Of a DNA stretch of 21,915 nucleotides, positions 7,964-15,229 are shown one piece after another; positions within the stretch are counted from its first letter, which is position 1; the number at the start of each line of letters is the position of its first letter. Position numbers and translations under genes: made by a program. The notes below the pieces were generated by a model. That model did no database searches, was not told where the DNA came from, and saw only the letters and a list, made by a program, of their open reading frames with translations. The DNA comes from Phocaeicola_A sp963652075. Lineage in GTDB: Bacteria > Bacteroidota > Bacteroidia > Bacteroidales > Bacteroidaceae. The stretch lies in assembly GCA_963652075.1 (NCBI GenBank), contig CAVJRQ010000004.1, positions 1 to 21,915 of the forward strand, in the 5' to 3' direction.

Positions 7964-8070
7964 AAAAAGCACCATAGACTGTAGGGAATCGGGAGACCTG
8001 TTTCAAGACATCTCTCGCGGTGGAGAGATCCGTCAAGCGACAGGTCTGCATCTCGTATAGTCTATGGTGC
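7964..8070 (-). terminator. Long nested hairpin with U-run downstream of serA
   Basis: Three nested pairings are visible: GCACCATAGACT (7969-7980) with AGTCTATGGTGC (8059-8070), AGACCTGT (7994-8001) with ACAGGTCT (8040-8047), and ATCTCTC (8010-8016) with GAGAGAT (8023-8029). Read on the minus strand, the 102-nt stem is followed at once by UUUUU (7968-7964), the form of an intrinsic terminator. It starts 15 bp after the serA stop. It is far longer than a usual terminator stem and could also be a structured RNA or an attenuator ahead of the DUF1015 gene. Confidence 0.7.
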
Positions 8071-8085
8071 AGAGTTATAAATCAA

Positions 8086-9006
8086 TTACTTGTTTACGCG
8101 GAACTTCTCGCAGCCGTCCTTCAAATAACCGACAATCTGTTTGGCAGCGGCAATACCGGCATTGATATTGGCCTCAGCGGTCTGCGCTCCCATCTTCTTG
8201 GGAGTAGAGAAGTAACGACCAGCGAACTTGGAAGCGAACTCATCGTTGGCAACCGGCATAATGTCAGTCATGTACTTCAAATCGGTACGTTCTTCGAGCA
8301 ACTTGATCAACTCGGGCTCGTTGATAACTTCCTTGCGGGCGGTATTCACCAGCACGCCACCTTTCGGCATAAGGTTTACCAACGCGTAGTTGATGGAGTT
8401 TTTGGTCTCCGCCGTAGCCGGGATGTGCAGCGAAACGATGTCGCAGCTCTTGTAGAGCTCTTCGGCGGTGGCGCAAACCTTCACGCCTTCGCTCTCCATC
8501 ACCTCCTTGGGGCAGAACGCGTCGTAAGCGTAGATTTCCATACCGAAGCCTTTGGCGATGCGGGCTACGTTACGGCCTACATTGCCATAAGCGTGGATAC
8601 CCAACTTCTTGCCTTTCAGCTCCGTGCCGGAAGTTCCGTTATAGAGGTTACGAACGGCGTAGACCATCAAGCCCAAAGCCAACTCGGCAACGGCATTGGA
8701 GTTCTGTCCCGGAGTGTTCATCACGCACACGTTGTGCGCGGTGGCAGCCTCCAGGTCTACATTGTCGTAGCCGGCACCGGCACGAACAACGATTTTCAGT
8801 TCCTTGGCGGCATCGAGCACCTCAGCGTCAATCACATCACTACGGATGATGATGGCGTTGGCATCTTTCACGGCATCGAGGAGCTTGGCCTTTTCGCCAT
8901 ACTTCTCGAGCAACACCAATTGGTATCCGGCAGCTTCAATCTCTGCACGGATGCCGTCCACCGCTACTTTGGCGAACGGTTTATCAGTAGCTACTAATAC
9001 TTTCAT
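8086..9006 (-). CDS. serA: D-3-phosphoglycerate dehydrogenase SerA, short form
   Basis: SerA oxidises 3-phosphoglycerate to 3-phosphohydroxypyruvate with NAD+, the first step of serine synthesis. The 306-aa protein is the short type without the C-terminal ACT regulatory domain, so serine feedback through ACT is not expected. The Rossmann motif is around 139-145 (AYGNVGR) and the catalytic Arg is in NTARKEV (Arg224). Where the D-2-hydroxyacid dehydrogenase family normally has the catalytic His (TPHxG), this protein reads STPKKMGAQT (267-276): Lys stands in for His. The start at 9006 (MKVLVATDKPF) is preferred over the ATG at 9039, which would overlap the end of serC. It lies 29 bp after serC. 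Confidence 0.93.
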   Translation of the reverse strand: MKVLVATDKPFAKVAVDGIRAEIEAAGYQLVLLEKYGEKAKLLDAVKDANAIIIRSDVIDAEVLDAAKELKIVVRAGAGYDNVDLEAATAHNVCVMNTPGQNSNAVAELALGLMVYAVRNLYNGTSGTELKGKKLGIHAYGNVGRNVARIAKGFGMEIYAYDAFCPKEVMESEGVKVCATAEELYKSCDIVSLHIPATAETKNSINYALVNLMPKGGVLVNTARKEVINEPELIKLLEERTDLKYMTDIMPVANDEFASKFAGRYFSTPKKMGAQTAEANINAGIAAAKQIVGYLKDGCEKFRVNK

Positions 9007-9035
9007 CTTTCTGAATCTATCTAAAGTAAGACAAA

Positions 9036-10106
9036 TCAATGAAGTTTCTCAAACTCTTGCATGCAGTCCACCAAAGCCTGAACGCTCTCAAGGGGCAGCG
9101 CATTGTAGCAAGAAGCGCGGAATCCGCCGACGGAACGGTGACCCTTGATACCTACCATACCTCTTTCGGTAGCGAATTTCAGGAAGTCAGCCTCCAGGTC
9201 TTTGTATTCGTCGTTCATCACGAAGCAGATGTTCATGTATGAACGGTCTTCAACGTTCACCGTACCCCGGAAGAGCTTGTTGCGGTCAATCTCGCCATAG
9301 AGCAAGTCCGCACGTTCCTTGGCACGCTTTGCCATAGCCTCGACACCGCCCATCTTCTTAATCCAACGAAGGTTCAGCAGGGCTGTGTAGATAGGCAATA
9401 CGGGAGGCGTGTTGAACATGGAGCCACCGTCGATGTGTGTCTGATAGTTCAACATGGTAGGAATTGTCCGCGAAACCTTGCCTACGGCTTCATTCTTCAC
9501 GATGACGAAAGTCAGACCGGCGGGAGCCAGGTTCTTCTGGGCACCACCATAGATGCAGATGTACTTGCTTACGTCAACCGGATGAGAGAAGATGTCGGAG
9601 GACATGTCGCAAACCACAGGCACGGGAGAATCCACGAAAGCGTCACGGATTTCGGTACCAAAGATGGTGTTGTTGCTGGTATAGTGGAAATAGTCAGCGT
9701 CAGCAGGAATGGTGTAGTTCTTTGGGATATAGGTGAAGTTAGCGTCAGCGGAAGAAGCCACTTCTACGGCCTCTCCAAAGTTCTTGGCCTCCTTGAGTGC
9801 CTTCTTGGCCCATGTACCCGTATTGAGGTAAGCGGCTTTCTTCTCCATGAAGTTGTAAGGAACCATACAGAATTCCAAGCTGGCACCACCACCGAGGAAC
9901 AATACAGAGTAGCCTTCGGGGATGTTCAACAATTCTTTAAACAGGGCAACCGCCTCGTCCACCACCGGTTGAAAATCCTTAGCGCGGTGGCTGATTTCCA
10001 AGATGGAAAGACCCGAACCGTTGAAGTCCAGTACGGCTTGAGCTGTTTGTTCGATTACTTCACGCGGAAGTATTGATGGTCCGGCATTGAAATTATGCTT
10101 TTTCAT
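9036..10106 (-). CDS. serC: Phosphoserine aminotransferase SerC
   Basis: SerC is a PLP enzyme that transaminates 3-phosphohydroxypyruvate with glutamate to O-phosphoserine; the family also serves pyridoxine synthesis. The 356-aa length is normal. The N-terminus HNFNAGPSILP is the family signature. The PLP-binding lysine is Lys191 in YGGAQKNLAPAG, and CDMSSDIFSHP (166-176) holds the conserved Asp that contacts the pyridine ring. The C-terminal GIKGHRSVGGFRASCYNA is also diagnostic. It is the first gene of serC-serA(-DUF1015) and has a canonical promoter upstream. Confidence 0.97.
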   Translation of the reverse strand: MKKHNFNAGPSILPREVIEQTAQAVLDFNGSGLSILEISHRAKDFQPVVDEAVALFKELLNIPEGYSVLFLGGGASLEFCMVPYNFMEKKAAYLNTGTWAKKALKEAKNFGEAVEVASSADANFTYIPKNYTIPADADYFHYTSNNTIFGTEIRDAFVDSPVPVVCDMSSDIFSHPVDVSKYICIYGGAQKNLAPAGLTFVIVKNEAVGKVSRTIPTMLNYQTHIDGGSMFNTPPVLPIYTALLNLRWIKKMGGVEAMAKRAKERADLLYGEIDRNKLFRGTVNVEDRSYMNICFVMNDEYKDLEADFLKFATERGMVGIKGHRSVGGFRASCYNALPLESVQALVDCMQEFEKLH

Positions 10107-10160
10107 TTGAAGTTTGTTTTGTTAGTTATACAATATTATCTTTGATCTCACTTAATGAGG

Positions 10161-10192
10161 CGAAGATACTAACTTCCGCCAAGCCGCCCAAA
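10161..10192 (-). promoter_or_regulatory. Bacteroidetes-type promoter of serC
   Basis: On the minus strand TTTG (10192-10189), 20 nt, then TATCTTCG (10168-10161), one base off the TAnnTTTG consensus. Transcription would start near 10155, leaving a leader of about 50 nt before the serC ATG. The rest of the gap to 10367 holds only a weak imperfect hairpin (10317-10339) after the helicase gene. Confidence 0.6.
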
Positions 10193-10367
10193 TGATTCGT
10201 CTTAAAAGTTAAGCCAAAGGGATGTTTTCTTTAATAATTCGCCTCAATCGAAATCTCATTCTATCATTTTGCAATGTGTATGTTGCAACCAGAAATATCG
10301 TTTTGTTTACTCATCACCCTCTATAGACAATATAAAGGGCGGATAAATATCACAATGTAAGCAAAAG

Positions 10368-11681
10368 CTATCGAATTTCCTCAATAATCGTCTTTATTCC
10401 CTTAATTTTCTCTCCACGAATCAAATTAAACGTTTGTTTCAGCCGTTTTCGCTTGACAGCGACAAAGGAATAGTGGTCTTTCACGTCCACCCTGCCCACG
10501 TCGTCACGTTGGAGATTGCCTTTTTTATAGAGAAATCCCACAATGTCCACCTTGTTGAGCTTGTCCTTCTTCCCCTTTCCTATATATATGGTAGCCCATT
10601 CGGGTTGGGTGGGTTTCGGGATGACGGACGGGAACTGAAACGTTTCCAGTTCACCGCAGTAGTCGGGTGCCACCTCTTCGGAATGGAGTATCAGGTAGGA
10701 GTTGCCGCTGGCATCCCACCGGGCGGTACGGCCATTGCGGTGGATGTAGCCCTCTTCGTTGACGGGCAAGTGGTAGTGGATGATGTTCTCGATGTCGGGA
10801 ATGTCGAGTCCACGCGCCGCCAAGTCGGTGGAGACGAAGACGGAGCAGCTGCCGTTGCGGAACTTATAGAGCGCCCGCTCCCGTTTGTCCTGTTCCATGC
10901 CGCCGTGGAACGCTTCATGGGAAATGCCCTTGGAGGAGAGGAATCCACTGATACGATCCACCGACTCCCGATAGTTGCAGAAGACGATGCTCGGCCGCCC
11001 TCCCAAGGTACACAACAGGTTGTAGAGGGTTTCGAGTTTGTCTTTCTCGGGAGAGACGACCTTATAGCGATGGATGCGGTTGACACTGTCCGTCTCTCCG
11101 CCCAAATAGTTGAGCCGCAAAGGCTGGTTCAGTCCGGTAAACCGGGGAATCTCTTCGGCATCGGTAGCGGAGAGGAGGTAGCGTTTGTGCAGATGGGGCA
11201 GTTGGCTGATAACTGCGGACATCTCTTCGTGGAACCCAAATTCGAGACACTTGTCGAACTCATCGATAACGAGATAGCGCACCGTGGCGGCATCAAAGTT
11301 CCGTTTGTTCAGGTGGTCGTTCATTCGTCCGGGAGTGCCCACGATGACCGAAGGCTGCACACCGTTCATGGTACGGTGTTCGTCCATGGCCGGACGACCG
11401 CCATAGCAGCTCATGACCCGGTAAGGGGTATTCATGGATTTGAATACCGTCTCGGTTTGAATGGCCAGCTCGCGTGAAGGAACGAGGATGACGGCCTGTA
11501 CGCCTTCAGCGTCAGGGTTCAGCGACCGCAGGAGGGGCAACAGGTAGGCAATGGTCTTGCCGGATCCGGTTGGCGAGAGAAGCACCATATCCCGGTCATC
11601 GGTGTCACATTCCCATGCGGCTTCCTGCATCGCATTGAGCTGGGCAATGCCCAACCGCTGGAGTATCTTGTCTATTTCCAT
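10368..11681 (-). CDS. DEAD-box RNA helicase with DbpA-type RNA-binding domain
   Basis: An ATP-dependent RNA helicase, 437 aa. Motifs in order: Q-motif region LNAMQEAA (15-22), motif I SPTGSGKT (36-43), Ia PSRELAIQ, Ib GTPGR (116-120), motif II DEFD (140-143, in place of DEAD), III SAT (171-173), V STDLAARGLDIP (284-295) and VI HRNGRTAR (314-321). Residues about 361-437 (ATIYIGKGKKDKLNKVDIVGF onward in part) fit the DbpA RNA-binding domain (PF03880), which in E. coli directs the enzyme to 23S rRNA hairpin 92; a ribosome-assembly role is therefore likely. It is shorter than E. coli DbpA (457 aa). It stands alone, behind the nqr terminator; no clear promoter was seen in the 81-bp gap. Confidence 0.93.
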   Translation of the reverse strand: MEIDKILQRLGIAQLNAMQEAAWECDTDDRDMVLLSPTGSGKTIAYLLPLLRSLNPDAEGVQAVILVPSRELAIQTETVFKSMNTPYRVMSCYGGRPAMDEHRTMNGVQPSVIVGTPGRMNDHLNKRNFDAATVRYLVIDEFDKCLEFGFHEEMSAVISQLPHLHKRYLLSATDAEEIPRFTGLNQPLRLNYLGGETDSVNRIHRYKVVSPEKDKLETLYNLLCTLGGRPSIVFCNYRESVDRISGFLSSKGISHEAFHGGMEQDKRERALYKFRNGSCSVFVSTDLAARGLDIPDIENIIHYHLPVNEEGYIHRNGRTARWDASGNSYLILHSEEVAPDYCGELETFQFPSVIPKPTQPEWATIYIGKGKKDKLNKVDIVGFLYKKGNLQRDDVGRVDVKDHYSFVAVKRKRLKQTFNLIRGEKIKGIKTIIEEIR

Positions 11682-11708
11682 AGCAACAATCTTTATGATA
11701 TTAAAAGC

Positions 11709-11733
11709 AAAAGCCCCTTATTCAGAGGCCTTT
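11709..11733 (-). terminator. Terminator of the nqr operon
   Basis: On the minus strand AAAGGCCTC pairs with GGGGCTTTT around a short loop (10 bp with two G-U pairs), followed by a U-rich stretch. It lies about 30 bp after the nqrF stop. Confidence 0.65.
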
Positions 11734-11762
11734 GCGTGTGTTATCGGATAACAGCCACGGCA

Positions 11763-13034
11763 TTATCCGCCGAAGTTGTCATACAGAATTGACGAGCTTT
11801 CTACACCCAGACCGTCGAGCATGCCAACCACGGCTTTCGACATCGGGCCGGGGCCGCACATGTAGTACTCAATATCCTCGGGAGCTTCGTGGTCCTTCAG
11901 ATAGGTGTTGTACATCACTTGGTGAACGAATCCAGCGGTGTACTTCACACCAGCTGCATCAGCCGCAGGGTCGGGACGGTCGAGAGCCAAGTGGAAGTGG
12001 AAGTTCGGGAAGTCCTTCTCCAGCTGCAGGAAGTCCGGCAGATAGAACACCTCGTTGAGGGCACGGGCACCATAGAAGTAGTGCATCTCGCGGTCACGCG
12101 TATTCAAAGTGCGGGTCATGTGCATAATCTGTGCACGCAACGGAGCCATACCGGCACCGCCGCCGACCCAAATCATCTCTTTCTTGGAGTCGAAAATAGG
12201 ATGGAAATCTCCGTAAGGACCGCTCATGACAACCTTGTCGCCCGGTTTCAGAGTGAAGATGTAGGACGAAGCGATACCCGGCATCACGTCCTGGAAGCCG
12301 ACTTGTGGTTTCGGTTTGAACGGAGGAGTGGCGATACGTACCGTCAACATGATGCGGTCGCCCTCTGCGGGATAGTTGGCCATAGAGTAGGCGCGGATGG
12401 TCGGCGTATCGTTTTTACACTTCAACGAGAAGAGTCCGAACTTCTGCCAAGCGGGCAGGTATTCGTCACCAATCAGGCTCTTGTCAATATCCTTGTCATA
12501 GTCCATTGCGTAGGCGGGAATCTTAATCTGAGCATAGGAACCCGGCAGGAAGTCCATGTGTTCGCCTTTCGGCAAAGCCACGATAAACTCCTTGATGAAG
12601 GTTGCCACGTTCTTGTTGCTGATGACCTCGCACTCCCACTCTTTCACGCCAAGCACGCTTTCGGGAACTTTGATGGCCATATCGCCCTTCACCTTGACCT
12701 GACAACCCAAGCGCCAGTGGTCTTGCGCCTGTTTGCGGCTGATGTGCGACGTTTCGGAAGGAAGGATCTCGCCTCCGCCCTCCAACACCTGGCATTTGCA
12801 TTGTCCGCACGAACCTTTACCTCCACAAGCGGAAGAGAGGAACACACCATTTTCCGACAAGGTGTTGAGCAGGGTAGATCCCGATGCCACCTCCATATTC
12901 TTTTCTCCGTTGATGGTCAGCTTGACGTTTCCGGAAGGTACCAGAAACTTCTTCGCCACCAACAGGATGACTACAAGCAAGAGAATCACGATAAGGAACA
13001 CTCCAATGCTCGCAATAATTAAATTCATATCCAT
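11763..13034 (-). CDS. nqrF: Na+-translocating NADH:quinone reductase subunit F
   Basis: NqrF is the electron entry of Na+-NQR: it takes hydride from NADH to FAD and passes electrons to a 2Fe-2S centre. The 423-aa protein has one N-terminal membrane helix (about 4-27), a ferredoxin domain with Cys70, Cys76, Cys79 and Cys111 (the same numbers as I recall for Vibrio cholerae NqrF), an FAD-binding RAYS at 214-217, and the NADH loop GGGAGMAP at 291-298. The C-terminus YDNFGG is typical. It is the last gene of the operon, 19 bp after nqrE, and a terminator follows. Confidence 0.97.
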   Translation of the reverse strand: MDMNLIIASIGVFLIVILLLVVILLVAKKFLVPSGNVKLTINGEKNMEVASGSTLLNTLSENGVFLSSACGGKGSCGQCKCQVLEGGGEILPSETSHISRKQAQDHWRLGCQVKVKGDMAIKVPESVLGVKEWECEVISNKNVATFIKEFIVALPKGEHMDFLPGSYAQIKIPAYAMDYDKDIDKSLIGDEYLPAWQKFGLFSLKCKNDTPTIRAYSMANYPAEGDRIMLTVRIATPPFKPKPQVGFQDVMPGIASSYIFTLKPGDKVVMSGPYGDFHPIFDSKKEMIWVGGGAGMAPLRAQIMHMTRTLNTRDREMHYFYGARALNEVFYLPDFLQLEKDFPNFHFHLALDRPDPAADAAGVKYTAGFVHQVMYNTYLKDHEAPEDIEYYMCGPGPMSKAVVGMLDGLGVESSSILYDNFGG

Positions 13035-13053
13035 TGTTTTATTCCTTTCTTTA

Positions 13054-13680
13054 TTAGATGTTCAAACCAGAGAAACACATAAACGCCATAGCCATCAGAC
13101 CTACGGTGATGAACGTGATGCCCAAGCCTTTCAGCGGAGCGGGCACGTCGGAGTAAGCCATCTTCTCGCGTATGGCGGCCAGTCCGACGATTGCCAACAT
13201 CCAACCGATACCCGAACCCAACGCATAAGAGACGGCATCGGCGATGCAGGTGATGGACTTCGGGTCGCTCTCACCCAACGTGATGCGCTGTTGCATGAAA
13301 AGGGAAGCACCCATGATGGCGCAGTTAACGGCAATCAACGGAAGGAATATACCCAACGAGGCGTAGAGGGATGGACTGAAACGTTCCACCACCATCTCCA
13401 CCAACTGCGTGATGCCTGCAATGACGGCGATGAAGAGGATGAAGCTGAGGAAACTCAGGTCGACACCTTCGACAATGGCGTTGGCGGCAAGCACCTTCGT
13501 CTGCAGCAAATAGTTGACGGGTAGCGTCACCACCAACACGAAGGTGACGGCGACACCCAGTCCCAACGCTGTCTTAACATTCTTCGATACGGCCAAGTAG
13601 GAGCACATACCCAAGAAAAACGCGAATATCATATTGTCCACAAATATCGAGCGGACCAATAAACTGAAAAAATGTTCCAT
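13054..13680 (-). CDS. nqrE: Na+-NQR subunit E
   Basis: NqrE is an integral membrane subunit; with NqrD it forms a pseudo-symmetric pair that holds an intramembrane iron-sulfur site. The 208-aa sequence is almost all hydrophobic, with about six helices. The two cysteines expected as iron ligands are present, Cys26 (FLGMCSYLA) and Cys120 (LIAVNCAIMG), at the positions known in V. cholerae. It is 88 bp from nqrD, an unusually wide gap within this operon. Confidence 0.97.
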   Translation of the reverse strand: MEHFFSLLVRSIFVDNMIFAFFLGMCSYLAVSKNVKTALGLGVAVTFVLVVTLPVNYLLQTKVLAANAIVEGVDLSFLSFILFIAVIAGITQLVEMVVERFSPSLYASLGIFLPLIAVNCAIMGASLFMQQRITLGESDPKSITCIADAVSYALGSGIGWMLAIVGLAAIREKMAYSDVPAPLKGLGITFITVGLMAMAFMCFSGLNI

Positions 13681-13697
13681 ATAAAACTAATTATTCA

Positions 13698-13743
13698 CCG
13701 GGAGTCGCTCCGCTAACAGGCTACCGCAGCAAGTCCGTCCCGG
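13698..13743 (-). other. Possible hairpin in the nqrD-nqrE spacer
   Basis: CCGGGA (13698-13703) and TCCCGG (13738-13743) are inverted around a G+C-rich 34-nt interior in the 88-bp spacer, while the other nqr junctions are 4 to 36 bp. It may affect mRNA processing or coupling between the genes. The pairing is short and the call is weak. Confidence 0.3.
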
Positions 13744-13768
13744 CCTTTAGTTATCAATTCTCTAATTA

Positions 13769-14404
13769 TCACTTCTCCTGTAAATCCTTGTTATGAGCGC
13801 GTTGGTACCAGATGAGGCAAGCGACGATAATCAAAGCCATAGGAGGCATCAGCATCAAGCCATTGTTGATGTACCCAAAGTCGTGAATGCAATCATAGTT
13901 CAAGATATTGAAGCCAAGCAGCGTACCCGAACCCAAGAGTTCACGGAAGAACGCCACGATGACCAATATCTTGGCATAGCCCAAGCCATTGCCGATACCG
14001 TCGAGGAACGACTCCCAAGGAGCGCCCTGCATGGCGAAAGCCTCCAGACGACCCATCAGGATACAGTTGGTAATAATCAGACCGACATACACGGAGAGCT
14101 GAACGCTCACGTCGTAGGCGAAAGCTTTCAATATCTCGCTGACGATGGTAACCAAAGCGGCTACGACCACCAGCTGTACGATGATACGGATGCGGTTGGG
14201 AATCGTCTTACGTATCAAAGAGATGACGAAATTGGAAAACGCGGTAATCACCGTCACGGACAAGCCCATCACGATGGCGGGTTCCAACTTGGCCGTTACT
14301 GCCAACGCCGAGCAGATACCCAACACCTGCACGGTGACAGGGTTATTCAGACTGATAGGGGTAGCGAATACCTCTTTATTCTTTTTTGAAAACAACTGTC
14401 CCAT
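13769..14404 (-). CDS. nqrD: Na+-NQR subunit D
   Basis: NqrD is an integral membrane subunit of Na+-NQR and the partner of NqrE. It has 211 aa with about six hydrophobic helices. Cys31 (LGICSALAVT) and Cys114 (ITNCILMGR) correspond to the two membrane iron ligands of the V. cholerae subunit (Cys29, Cys112). GNGLGYAKILV in the C-terminal half is also family-typical. The gene starts 4 bp after the nqrC stop, consistent with translational coupling. Confidence 0.97.
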   Translation of the reverse strand: MGQLFSKKNKEVFATPISLNNPVTVQVLGICSALAVTAKLEPAIVMGLSVTVITAFSNFVISLIRKTIPNRIRIIVQLVVVAALVTIVSEILKAFAYDVSVQLSVYVGLIITNCILMGRLEAFAMQGAPWESFLDGIGNGLGYAKILVIVAFFRELLGSGTLLGFNILNYDCIHDFGYINNGLMLMPPMALIIVACLIWYQRAHNKDLQEK

Positions 14405-14408
14405 GTTC

Positions 14409-15224
14409 TTAGTCCTCCTGATTATTCGTTAAAAAAGCCTTGTAGTTACCCAGACAGCTGTGAAGCATGTCGTTCACGCCCATCGAGGTGATGGTTCCGC
14501 CGGAGATTCCGTCTACCTGGTAGTCGGCTTTCTCCACCTTACCGTTCTTCACTACGCTCAAGCCAATGTTGCCATCTTCTATCGTCTTCTTGCCGACGAA
14601 CTCACTTTGGAACTTAGCGCTGGCTATCTCGGCGCCCAAGCCCGGAGTCTCGCTGGCGTGGGAGAAGTAAACGCCGTAAACGGTGTTCTTGTCACTGTCC
14701 AGAGCTACGTAGCCCCAGATGGAACCCCACAGGCCGACACCATAAACGGGGAAGATATATTTGGTCTCGCCGTCCACTTCGGCAACAAACACATGCAAGC
14801 GATTGTTGTCCTTATACTCTTTCTCATAGCCGGTAACAAATGAACCGGTGTTCTCGGCGAGCGTGCCGTCTTCGTTCATCAGCATGTCCGCCTTCACGTA
14901 TTGGTTGTAGGCAGCCTCCGCGTCAGCGACTTCATGAACGTTCAATGCGGAAAGTATCTGTTTCTTCGTATCCAGTTCCACATTCTTTCCCTGCTTCTCG
15001 CTCAATGACGAGCTGACAAACGCCAACAGGAAAGCCACGATTATCACCAAAACGGATGCATAGACAATCGTATAGGCGTTGCTGTTCGTGTCAACTTTCT
15101 TGCCGGCACCCTTCACCTTCTCAAACTCCGATGCGGCAGCGCCACAGACCGGACATTTCTCAGGTGCGTTCATTCCTTCGTGGACATAGCCACACACCTT
15201 GCATTTATAATTCATAGTAGCCAT
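14409..15224 (-). CDS. nqrC: Na+-NQR subunit C with N-terminal rubredoxin-like domain
   Basis: NqrC carries a covalently bound FMN on its periplasmic side and passes electrons between the membrane iron site and NqrB. The FMN attachment site is SGGT at 241-244, with Thr244 the expected flavinylated residue (SGAT in V. cholerae). A single membrane helix covers about 50-72. Ahead of it is an extra domain of about 40 residues, YKCKVCGYVHEGMNAPEKC followed by PVCGA, with Cys8, Cys11, Cys24 and Cys27: the CxxCGY...CPxCG pattern of the small rubredoxin domain found at the C-terminus of rubrerythrins. That domain would sit in the cytoplasm and should bind iron (or zinc). Total 271 aa; the NqrC part alone is about 230. 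The start could instead be Met4 (15215). Confidence 0.95.
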   Translation of the reverse strand: MATMNYKCKVCGYVHEGMNAPEKCPVCGAAASEFEKVKGAGKKVDTNSNAYTIVYASVLVIIVAFLLAFVSSSLSEKQGKNVELDTKKQILSALNVHEVADAEAAYNQYVKADMLMNEDGTLAENTGSFVTGYEKEYKDNNRLHVFVAEVDGETKYIFPVYGVGLWGSIWGYVALDSDKNTVYGVYFSHASETPGLGAEIASAKFQSEFVGKKTIEDGNIGLSVVKNGKVEKADYQVDGISGGTITSMGVNDMLHSCLGNYKAFLTNNQED

Positions 15225-15229
15225 AGTCC

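Noticed and set aside
8020..8997. 325-aa plus-strand frame covering serA
   Set aside because: Antisense of serA and partly inside the long hairpin; no domain recognised.
10434..11477. 347-aa open frame on the plus strand
   Set aside because: Antisense of the DEAD-box helicase with no family motifs.
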